NCBI GenBank assembly: GCA_021186555.1 | Contig: JAJKFL010000012.1 | Location: 19,355,711-19,419,710, forward strand | Source of the DNA: Reticulitermes speratus | Lineage: Eukaryota; Arthropoda; Insecta; Blattodea; Rhinotermitidae | Direction of reading: 5' to 3' | DNA: 64,000 bases | The notes under the pieces: model-generated | What the model saw: the letters and a program-made list of their open reading frames with translations, nothing else | What the model was told of the DNA's origin: nothing | The model's database searches: none | Shown: positions 11,433-20,531 of the stretch, piece after piece | Position numbering within the stretch: the stretch's first letter is position 1 | Layout of the letters: each line of letters opens with the position of its first letter | Translations under genes and position numbers: made by a program

Positions 11433-12115
11433 TAACTAATTAACTCCACGGAGCTGAGACCTTCTGGAAAACTAACAGGTCCTCAGCTAGTCAAGAAATT
11501 CCCCGCATCTTATGGAATCCGAAGGTTCATTACCGCATTCACAACGCCGCCACTATCCCTATCGCAATCTTTCTGACCGCACTGTGACCCTGGGGTCGAC
11601 TCAACCTCTAACAAAAATGAGTGCCAGGGATACCTCCTGGGGATAAAGGCGGCCGGTGCATAGGACTGACAACCTTGCCACCTTAATGTGTCATTTGTCT
11701 GAAAATTGTGGGAGCCTCAAAATTCTGGAGCCCTGAGGATCTGTCGATGCCTGTATAGGGATAGACTTACCTTTACCTCCCATCTACGCCTGGGTCTTCC
11801 AAGTGGTCTCTTTCCCTCAGGTCCCCCCATCAAAAGCCTGTATGTATGTCTCTTGTCTCCCATACGTGCCACATGCCCCGCCCATTCTCATTTTTCTCGT
11901 TTTGAACACCCGAATAATATTTGGTGAGAAGTAAAAATCCTAAAGCTCCTCGTTATGTAGTCTTCTCCACTTCCCTGTTACCTCGACCCTTTTAGGCTGG
12001 AAATCCTCTTCAGCACCCTATTCTCGAACACCCGCAACCTATGTTCCTCCCTCAATGCGAGGGACCAAACTTCACAGGCAAGAAGTATATTTCTGTATAT
12101 CTTAATCTATATTTT
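11433..12115 (-). pseudogene. LINE ORF2 C-terminal relic, split by a SINE
   Basis: On the - strand this has the C-terminal end of a non-LTR retrotransposon reverse-transcriptase protein, recognisable by comparison with the better copies at 25954-26315 ([14 protein letters not shown]) and 36755-37165 (LYACETW). Readable pieces around 11900-12110 correspond to KFGPSH, RNREVEK and similar, with many stops. The 3' UTR lies at 11433-11566 (TCCTCAGCTAGTCAAGAAAT). A SINE-E body (11567-11776) interrupts it. I cannot settle the clade (RTE- or CR1-like). Confidence 0.65.
11567..11776 (+). mobile_element. SINE-E body, 5'-truncated, nested in LINE relic
   Basis: Matches the body of the copy at 63447-63758: CTGGGGTCGACTCAACCTCT, then GGTAAAGGCGG-like, GGCTGACAACCTTGCC-like, and a tail TAGGGATAGACTTACC. 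The tRNA-like head is missing. It sits within the LINE relic and so post-dates it. Confidence 0.75.
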
Positions 12116-12129
12116 GTGGATAGCAAAGT

Positions 12130-13555
12130 GGAAGACAAAAGATTCTGCACCTAATGATACCAAGCAAATCCTGACTTAAATCTTAGGACGCTCTTAGGAT
12201 GTGTTTTATTGAATAATCAGGCTATGAACTTCAAATGTCTGGAAATAACAACTCTAGAATAAAATCGGTGCTGGTAAGTATTTGAGCAACATTTGAAACT
12301 GCAGTGCCAACTGAAGTATCGGTACATTCTAGTGTCTTTTGTTTTTGCCATCTTCTGGTTCTGTTCATAAACATTTGCGACTCTGCAACAGAATGACAGA
12401 ACGATCGATCCACAACCCAAAACTCTGCCCTGTTGAGACTTATATTATACAGATAAGAAGGTACTTCCCTTTCTGCTTGTCGTGCCCTATGAGTGTACTG
12501 GAAGGACTCTTGGTATAGTAGGCCTATAAGTGGGGATGTGGCGAAAGAGCATGGGACAACTTAGAGACTAACCTACCCTTTCCTTAGCCCCTGTCTTAGT
12601 TTTATAGGTTCAGTAACCATGCCTTTTCATCAGGCCTTATTACACGGTAAACGTAAACATATGGGCCTATTTTTTGGCATCCGAAGGGTTAATGGGGGCA
12701 CATTTTCATTTCCGTACTTTGAGTATGACGGATGTAACCGCCACTGCACGGAAGGAATTGGATAAAGACGTAGACTTTTCGGGATCCTTTTGCAAAGGAA
12801 AATATGCGACCAAACCTCTCACAGAATACCAGAAATACAGCAGTAAATGTCAATTTAAATTCAAAACTGACTGAGAAGTGGGATGTAGCTGGACTGATTG
12901 CTGCCCTTTGCTAAACATCCCCCCACCACTTCTTCACGTGCCAGTTTATTTTGAAATTCGCAAAAACTTTTAACACTTCGTAAACAAAGCATAAGAAATT
13001 ACGGGAGCAAGATGCCATCAGATGTTTGACGGCGTTTCTTTCGGTGAACTACTGTGAAAAGTACTCTTTGCAGTGTAGTTCACTGCACGCTACTGTAGTG
13101 TTTAGCGCTTCTGCTTTGTATGCGGCAGGTCCTCGTTTAGATCTCGCCTCGGAAGCCGGATGTTTTGAATGACGTCTTCTGTAGTTTTCTCAGTTCCTTC
13201 AGGCAAATTTTACCATAGTCTGGGCTGCTGACAGTTGAGTAAATAGGTACCAGCGTTTCGGATACATATGCTGCCCCCATCTTTAAGATAAATGGATAAA
13301 GATTCAACTTTGAAGATGGAGGTGACACGTTCATCCAAAATGTTGGCACGTATCTACCAAGCTGCACGCCGTCATGTCCCAGAAAAAGCGAATTTCATAA
13401 TAATCGCAGTGAGTATTCCAGATCTCACAAACTGTGGTTTACTTTCGTTAATTATTGTAGCAGGAACTATTTATATCGCATTTGTTTAAGGACAAAAGGA
13501 AACGAATGATTTTACTGCGTGTGGATGTTGCAGTTAGAAGTGATAACTGTCATCT
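12130..13555. other. No gene recognised
   Basis: Unique-looking DNA with several 60-75 codon frames on both strands that show no family features or start context. Treated as noncoding. Confidence 0.4.
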
Positions 13556-13560
13556 ATAAA

Positions 13561-13812
13561 GAATATTTCAGTCTTATCGATAGTACAGTCACAACCAACA
13601 CACACACCTTCAACACGTAATCAGGCTACCGGTTTCAGCTTCAAGGAGCCATCATCAGGCCTATGACAGAAACTATGAAAAACTATGAAAAACAAACTAG
13701 TTGTTGTCATAGGCCTGATGATGGCTCCTTGAAGCTGAAACCGGTAGCCTGATTACGTATTGAAGGTGTACGTGTTGGTTGTGACTGTACTATTGATAAG
13801 AGTGAAATATAC
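13561..13812. mobile_element. Near-perfect fold-back element, 108-bp arms
   Basis: Inverted arms at 13561-13668 and 13705-13812 differ at only a handful of positions and leave a 36-bp spacer containing a duplicated AACTATGAAAA. The right arm carries CCTGATGA-T-GGCT-CCTTGA-AGCT-GAAAC (13714-13741), the hammerhead-like core discussed in the findings; the left arm holds its complement. No open frame and no clear target-site duplication. Transcribed, it would fold into a long hairpin. High arm identity suggests recent formation or gene conversion. Confidence 0.9.
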
Positions 13813-14102
13813 TTTTGAATGTATATACCAACGGGGATGTCTAATGTTAAAAGAAGATAACCTATAAGACGAATAATACACTCTGAATACTAGGCATTAT
13901 AGGAATATTACCCTTAGGAGCTTAAGAATTTCGATCTTGGCAGGTGAACCAGTTTGTTACAAGATGTAAATGGCTTGCATCTAAAATAGTTACATGTAAA
14001 ATTAATCAGTGAAAAGTTGCATGTAATATATTCTAATACACGCTTTTTGAAAGTGTTTTAGACTTGTAAAGCGTAAAAAGTTAAAAGTTGTCCGTGTGCT
14101 CG

Positions 14103-14365
14103 ACATGAAGACATATGAGGAAGTGGAGGTATAGCTCCACTTATATTAACCTCCACATAAACGAAGCTGAGCCGTCCGCCTCACGCCCCGGTCGCTATAC
14201 CCTGGAAGAAACAGATCCCGTTACCCATTGAATAGAAGGTTGCTTGGTCCCCGGATGTGGTCTGGACTCTCTGCAGCAGACTCTTACCCTTCGCGGAGTC
14301 TGAACCGCTATTCTTCAGCTGTCCAGCCCGTAGCCTATTCACAATACAGGTACTCTATCCAGGCT
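14103..14365 (-). mobile_element. SINE-C copy
   Basis: Older relative of SINE-B on the - strand. Read from the right: TAGCCTGGATAGAGTAC, GGCTACGGGCTGGACAGC, a degraded B box, then CAATGGGTAACGGGATC, GACCGGGGCGTGAGGC and the tail GGAGCTATACCTCCACTTCC. The tail order is that of SINE-B. Diverged, with no clear duplication. Confidence 0.7.
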
Positions 14366-14449
14366 ACCTTGTCAAACGTGGCATACTTAAAAAGAATCCT
14401 GATCATTCAAATTCCATCTCTATTTTCATTCCAGTCAGAATGTGATTTT

Positions 14450-14710
14450 TTTTTTCTATGGCTCGACAGCCCTATATGGGCCTGGGCCTCCTCGTTTCGT
14501 CGAGGTTTCACGATCACACACTTTTAGACACACCACACTCGGTAGGACTCCTCTGGACGAGGGACCAGCTCGTCGCAGAGATCTCTACCTGACATCACAC
14601 AACACTCACAACAGACAGACTTCCATGCCCCCGGTGGTATTCGAACCCACGATCCTAGTAAGCGAGCGGCCGAAGACCCACGCCTTAGACCGCACGGCCA
14701 CTGGGATCGG
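14450..14710 (-). mobile_element. SINE-A copy, full length, with 14-bp TSD
   Basis: Complete SINE-A: head at the right (GTGCGGTCTAAGGCGTGGGT, B box GGTTCGAATACC with one change), 3' end at the left followed by the A tail (seen as T on this strand). Perfect duplication CAGAATGTGATTTT at 14436-14449 and 14711-14724. Confidence 0.95.
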
Positions 14711-14729
14711 CAGAATGTGATTTTAAAGC

Positions 14730-15780
14730 CTGTAAATTAATTTTATTTGCTTTTTTGTCTGATATAAGAGGAGTCCCCTTTTTTTGACCGTCAAGGAGAG
14801 GAAGTTAAGTTTTATAACTCGCTTAAATGAACGTAACCTTTGATCTTACGATGGCTTTTAATGATCGCAGGCCTATTGGACCAATGAAGTGAGCAATCGG
14901 TCCAGTTGCGTATCGTACCGCATTGAGCTTTGTCTCCAACTCTCTCTTGCTTCTCTTTATCCTGGCAGTTTTTCTGTACCTTATTAAAAATTTCCCTTTT
15001 TTTTGTTTTCCATATTCGTAGATTGGCAATATCGCGGACTGCCGAGGAAAACCTAACTACATAGAGCAGCTGCCTTTTTGATAAACCATTAGTCATTTAG
15101 CTGGTCAAGAATTTGTCCACATTTTATGGAAACCGCAATGTCACTATCGTGATCAAAAGAACCCCTACTCGCACCCAGCCGCAGTGAACCACGTGACTGC
15201 AGTCCACCTTCTCAGAGAGTTCCTTAAAAAAACACATTTTAAAGTTATTCTCAAATCTACGCTTAATCTTCCGAGTTATCTTTTCCCTTAAGTTTTAATT
15301 AATTTTTGTGTATTTTTCCTGAAAAAATGAGTTTTGAATTATTGTTTATTTTGGACGGCACCACGTAAAACTATATTTTGATGCTTTAGAATTTTTGTAA
15401 TTTTTTCAGAGCTCCATTTTAATACTAAAACACTCTTGTCAGAAAATTTGTCAAAAAAAGTGTTTCTCATTTGTGATTACCGATATTCGACGTACAGTAT
15501 TATTCTATTGCTGCAGCATAGTTAGCAGCGAAGAATGTTACGGAAAGATGAGTTTGAATTACAGCATACAAGGAATTTTAAAAATCAATTATCAGTCTTA
15601 CGCAATTGCCTACTCCTTTCCACGTCAGCTAAGACGGCTCTGACACAAGTATTTGCTCCAGTTCTTAAAACAAACTTAAAACATTACTTTCGCTATTGAT
15701 TTATGTTGTTGGATGTTTCAGAGTGTTTTTTGCCTCTCTTTCCGCCAGGTGAGCAATTTCTGATACACTCTTCTTCTTCA
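14730..15780. other. Mostly unassigned; short LINE-tail trace
   Basis: A weak match to the LINE 3' UTR seen at 11433 and 25954 occurs near 15095-15140 (AGCTGGTCAAGAA, then TTTTATGGAAACCG). The rest is AT-rich DNA without coding signal. Confidence 0.4.
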
Positions 15781-15784
15781 GTGC

Positions 15785-15905
15785 AAGATTTGAGGTTCTG
15801 CTGTACCGCTGAAGATTTAAGTCTTCTAGGATGTGACGCTGTGTCGACTGGTGAATAGTTTCTAACGTTTCGGAGTAGCATAGTGCTTCGTCTGGGTCAA
15901 GCAGT
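15785..15905. mobile_element. Degraded fold-back-type element
   Basis: Carries AAGTCTTCTAGGATGTGACG and AACGTTTCGGAGTAGC...GCTTCGTCTGGGTC. This is the same order (CTTCTGGGAT-like block, ACGTTTCGG, CATCTTCAGG-like block) as families G and at 37508. Only one half is present. Confidence 0.5.
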
Positions 15906-16013
15906 CCACACTCCTCCGAAGGCGCTAATTATTTACCTGTTGGTAGTCGTAACATTCTGGAAGGCTCGATTCTGCTACTTTGTTCTGATCTATGATACAG
16001 TAGTACCGTGCGA

Positions 16014-16214
16014 GACTTCAGGCTTACGCCGCGGCGTAGTTCAAGGCCTTCACTCTTCTAGGATTTTACACGCCTTAGGTTTGTAGCTGGTTACCGACGT
16101 TTCTGGAGAACTTTTTGGTATCGTCTTCAAGGATCCAGTGTTAAGATGGGACCGATAAATTTTCCCGAAACGTTCGTAATCCTACGCCACGTAACATTCC
16201 AGAAGAGCGAGGGT
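16014..16214. mobile_element. Diverged family G fold-back
   Basis: CTTCAGGCTTACGCCGCGGC at the left, CTTCTAGGATTTTACACGCC, TTACCGACGTTTCTGG, then the mirror half AAGATGGGACCGATAAATTT-TCCCGAAACG and CATTCCAGAAGAGCG. Clearly homologous to the copy at 58252 but much older. Confidence 0.7.
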
Positions 16215-16219
16215 CTTAT

Positions 16220-16505
16220 TTATATGAGCTTCATAAAGTTTTCATTGTGCCTTTTCGAAAAAAAAGTAAAAGACTCCAACAGTGGAGATCTTGTTTGTCC
16301 GTCCTTTCGCACGTAACAAGTCAGGTCTGAACGGATTTCAGTTAACATCGGAGTTTGCATTGTACATTGAAAGATGCCAGTACACTTAATGTCGATTTAA
16401 GACCGATGATGTAGATGTTTCTGATTCTGTCAAGTGTCATGCTTTGGGACATGGAATTTTGTTAAAGTTTCGACACAGTAAGAATAATGAAGTAATCATA
16501 GGTCC
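16220..16505. other. No feature recognised
   Basis: Unique-looking spacer between a fold-back and a SINE. Confidence 0.3.
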
Positions 16506-16517
16506 TGTGTACAACCG

Positions 16518-16786
16518 TACGCTGGGATAGCGTAGTCGGTATAGCAACTCTACGGTCTGGACGGTCCGGAGATCGAATCCAGGTGGGGGCGAGATTTTCC
16601 GCACCCGTCCAGACCGACTCTGGGGCCCACCCAGCCTCCTGTACAATGGGTACCAAGTCTCTATCCCCGGGGTAAAGCGGCCGGGGCATGGCGTTGACCA
16701 CCTACCCCATCTAGCGCCGAGGTTAAAGAAAGAGTAGAGTCTTCATGGTCTGTTCTAGCGTGAACTTAACCTATTACCTTTACCTA
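16518..16786 (+). mobile_element. SINE-B copy, full length, with 10-bp TSD
   Basis: tRNA-like head GCTGGGATAGCGTAGTCGGT-ATAGC, B-box-like GATCGAATCCAGG, then GATTTTCCGCACCCGTCCAG, GTACAATGGGTACC, GGTAAAGCGGCCGGGGC and tail GAGTAGAGTCTTCATGG. Duplication TGTACAACCG at 16508-16517 and 16787-16796. Its 3' part is included in the downstream 200-bp tandem duplication. Confidence 0.9.
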
Positions 16787-17086
16787 TGTACAACCGGTTT
16801 TTCCCTCACTACTACGAATTGATTACTTGTTTTAATTAAAATTATAAGGACACGTACGAGTACATGAGGACTTCAGTTTAAGACGTGAATATCATGACCA
16901 CCTACCCCATCTAGCGCCGAGGTTAAAGAAAGAGTAGAGTCTTTATGGTCTGTTCTAGCGTGAACTTTACCCGTTACCTGTGTACAACTGGGTTTTCCCT
17001 CAGTATAGCAATTGATTACTGGTTTTAATTAACATTATAAGGACACCTACGAGTACATGAGGACTTTAGTCTAAGCCGTGAATATC
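16695..17086. repeat. Segmental tandem duplication, 200-bp unit
   Basis: 16695-16894 and 16895-17086 are direct repeats that diverge by several percent. Each starts inside the SINE-B tail (TGACCACCTACCCCATCTAG) and runs through about 100 bp of flank to GTGAATATC. The unit therefore copied half a SINE, its right TSD and its neighbour after insertion, most simply by unequal exchange or replication slippage. Confidence 0.9.
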
Positions 17087-17089
17087 GTT

Positions 17090-17520
17090 TACATTTAATT
17101 TTGTAGAAAATGATGTTAGGAGATAGTATCATCGTAAAGGAATGAATATGGAGTTTGTCATTATTGACAATGGCTGTTAATTCAAAACGGTGAAGAAGAA
17201 TATTAGTACCAAGTTAGGGGCTGTGGTGTTTGTAGCAAGGTAGAGACGTCGATATTAACAGGAAGAGAATGTAGACGGATGTAAACACCAAAATAATAAA
17301 TATAGCTATTAATATGGAGATAATGGAAATGTATATTAATATTAAGTTGTTGGACTCGCAGACCTTTGTTTATAAACATTAACTCTTTAGATTAAAACGA
17401 AATCAGATCGCCATGTAGTTTGCAGAGAAAAAGCTGATAATGCAGAAACTTGTACGTTGATGATGTGCTGTACACGAGAATATTGTGCGAATTTGTTCTT
17501 CCTGCCTCGGGAATGTATTG
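17090..17520. other. No feature recognised
   Basis: AT-rich spacer. Confidence 0.3.
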
Positions 17521-17524
17521 TCAT

Positions 17525-17720
17525 TGAGTCAGTTCGGTGTCTGGTTCTCCAGTAATGAAATCCGAAGCATTAAGACGGTGACCGCCGGCGGCCACAAGGC
17601 GATGCTCCGCTAATTGCGTTTGTTCCGGTCGCTTGTAGTCTGGCCTCTGTCACTGTCACTGTCAGCACTACGTCTCTTCATCCCGCCCACGTCATAGTTG
17701 CGTTGCAGCGTACGATAGCG
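17525..17720 (+). promoter_or_regulatory. GC/CpG-rich patch, possible promoter or CNE
   Basis: Locally GC-rich stretch in an AT-rich setting, with CGCCGGCGG, CACTGTCACTGTCA and CCCGCCCACGTCAT. An initiator-like TCAGTT occurs near 17528. It does not match any repeat in the window. It is followed by a pyrimidine-rich strand. No TATA box and no downstream exon recognised, so the role is uncertain. Confidence 0.25.
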
Positions 17721-17754
17721 TGCTGATTGCTGCTTATGGTTTCCCATAGATTTA

Positions 17755-18175
17755 CACTCTTCCTTTCCATCTCTTTATCTTGCTCCCTTTCTCCTGCTTC
17801 CGTCTACTTCCGTTCTGTCGTTTCAGTTGCCAACCCTTCTCCTTCTCTTACATTCTGTTACTTTCTTTCTTCTATTTTTTAAATCTCTTTATTTGTTTTT
17901 GCTTGCATTAGCTTTCTCTCTTTTGTTTTCTTCTCCGTGTTACTTTCTCCTTCAGTTTCATTCATTTACCTCTCTTTACTTTTTAACGTTGCCAATCTCC
18001 TTATTTTCAATTCCAGTTTGTTGTCTTCATTTATTTGTTTTCATTACTTTCTTTCCTTCCTTTCACTGCTTTCTCTTTAATTCCTTCCGTTTATTCTCTT
18101 TCACCCTTTTCTGTGTGTTTCTGTATATCAATCGTTCTGCCTTCCCGCCTTTTTTCCTTTCTAAAATTCTGCGGT
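17755..18175. repeat. Pyrimidine-rich strand, about 420 bp
   Basis: Nearly continuous CT/TTC-rich sequence on the + strand. It keeps a 176-codon frame open that is dominated by Phe, Leu and Ser, a composition effect and not a credible gene. Confidence 0.7.
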
Positions 18176-18179
18176 GTAA

Positions 18180-19500
18180 CTGTCCTGCATACTTGGTTAA
18201 TTTTCGACAGTTGTCGCTGCTATTGGCTGTTCCGAGACGACGGAACGTATTCCCACGTTTTACCCCCTCTCTTGCGTTGTTACGTTTACGCTTTCCGGCT
18301 ACTTCGCCTTATTCTCCTTCAATGGTCCAGCCGTTCTTTTCACAGCAGTGTTGCTAATAAGCTTGATAGCATTTTGACTTGCTGACACTAGACAGAGAGG
18401 GATGACTAGAATACAACAGCATGCAGAGCCTGGGGAACTTCTAGTTCTGTCATCCCCACCAACCATGGGGCTTCTGTCTGTGGTCGTAGTATATTTTACA
18501 TGTAGTATTGTAACATTTCTCTCTGACACTGACTGCTTTTTGCTGGCAGGTGAAATTTATACCACGCATACGCTGTGCGAATATACGTCACACTGAGCTG
18601 CAGTCACCAGCTCAGAGGCACGATAATTGGAACCCGCTGTGAAATGAGACCATGTGATCATGTTTCAGAAGCATAATTGCTAGGCTTCCGTGCGTAAGAT
18701 GAGTATGAATTTATTCCACGGACCAGATTGTCGAATGCGAATCCACTGTGAGTAAAATTGAAGCCTAAACACTACACAACAAATATGTTTCACAGAACGT
18801 AAATTCGAAAATGCTGTATTTTGTTTTATAGCTTTTTAAAAAATGTCACTGTCATTGTATTACGCGTCTTTAAAACGCTTCATTGTAATTAGAGGCAGAA
18901 AATTGAGAGATAAACTTCGTAATTGGGGTAGGAAATAGGAGTATGACGTAACGGATTTTATGTTTGTATGAAACAAAATTATTCGAAGCGTGGGAGTATC
19001 CGATAACACTTTACCGTTAAAGTAATTTTGTATGTGTATATAATTTAGAAAGACACAAAACAGAAGGTGGTACTTTAAGACCGTTAGCTGCATGCAGCCT
19101 AGATAAATAATTGGGCTAAATAATGAGCACACGGGAAACTTGAGTCCATGTTCTCCGTGCTAATAGCATATTAAGGTGACTTACCATGCATCTGTCCCTT
19201 TCATAATCCTTTATCTGCTCAGATATCATATTTGTGTCCCATCAGATTTTCCACAGCCTCAGCAGTTGAAATAATGTCTCTAAATGATCAAACAGAAGTA
19301 TTTGGCACCACATAATAATTAAGTATTCCCCTCTGCGAATAACACGCTCTTAGGCTAAAGAAAATGACAAGACAAAAGAGACGCTAACAATTATATCTTA
19401 TCTTTTTAATGTATTATATTAACATACCAATTTCCCATTTTAATACGACGTTTGGCTCTTAATCCAAATAATGTCTACCTGGCAGAAAAATAAGCTCAAA
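18180..19500. other. No gene recognised
   Basis: Unique-looking DNA with short frames only. Confidence 0.4.
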
Positions 19501-19512
19501 TTTAATGTATTT

Positions 19513-19763
19513 TTCCATGGCGCAACAGCCCCTAGTGGGCAGGGTCTCCTCATTATCGAGGCTTCACGATCACACTCAGACACACCACACTCGGAAGGAC
19601 TCCTAAGGACGGGTGATCAGCCCGTCGCAGAGACCTCTACCTGAGAACAAACAACACTCACAAGAGATAGACGTCCATGCCCCCAGCGGGATTCGAACCC
19701 GAAATCCCAGCAAGCGAGCGGCCGCAGACCCACGCCTTAGACCGCGCGGCCACTGCGATCTGC
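19513..19763 (-). mobile_element. SINE-A copy, full length
   Basis: Head at the right (GCGCGGTCTAAGGCGTGGGT, B box GGTTCGAATCCC), 3' end at the left CCATGGCGCAACAG read in complement. The flanks CTCAAATTTAA (left) and CTCAGATTTTA (right) look like a mutated target-site duplication. Confidence 0.9.
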
Positions 19764-19764
19764 C

Positions 19765-20300
19765 TCAGATTTTACTTACTTCGCTTAATAATGTAGAAGC
19801 AACACGAAAGTCGGGTCCCAAAATCGGTACGCACGTGTGTCAGAATGTAAAACACACACCTGTCCTTGTTTCGTTTAGGTAGCAAAGTAGAGATTTCGAA
19901 TTTCAACATAATGTAAAATTGTAGAGAATGTAAAAAGTTAGGTAAACGTGTGGGAATAATACACAGGCTATGAAAGTTAGCGAAATAGATGGCTCTTGAA
20001 ATCGAAGTGCGTGGAAAAGTGAACACTTAGGGCACAAATAAAGACCAAGCCAAGGTGCGACTGACTGCTGGTAAAACTGTCTTCATTCTTGTACTGTTGC
20101 ATTTGCAATTGAAACATTTTGCTGTTGCACTGTGTTGAATCTTTTGTTGTGCTTTTGGGTGTTATGTTGTGTGGCTCCTTTATAATAGCGCAGGTGGGCC
20201 GAAAAGTGTCGGGAGTTTTTTTTAAAGAATTTTGGGGTTACGTATCTCCCAAAAGAAGGTGTGTCTGAGTTTGTTCTTTTTTGTTTGTATGAATTCCTTC
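19765..20300. other. No gene recognised
   Basis: AT-rich left flank of the LINE; T-run at 20215-20224. Confidence 0.4.
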
Positions 20301-20307
20301 ATTGCTT

Positions 20308-20318
20308 TCATCGACTCT
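20308..20318. repeat. LINE target-site duplication, left
   Basis: TCATCGACTCT, identical to 24548-24558. The last T merges with the T-run of the tail. Confidence 0.9.
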
Positions 20319-20531
20319 TTTTTTTTTTAAATATTAAGCTTTATTTTCTTTGTTGGTTTAATACATCGAGACTCTTCTTACAGGTATCAAGTTGTTCCTT
20401 ACACCAACTTCCTTTGAATTAAAAAATGGTACACTCAAGTGACTGTGATGTATACAATACCTAGATGTGTAGCTGTAGTGAAAAGTAGGTTGTAGCACCC
20501 AAAAAAAACACTACCATCAAAGTCGCTCTAT

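Noticed and set aside
17827-18357. 176-codon frame rich in Phe, Leu and Ser resembling a membrane protein
   Set aside because: Composition follows directly from the pyrimidine-rich strand; overlapping frames look the same.
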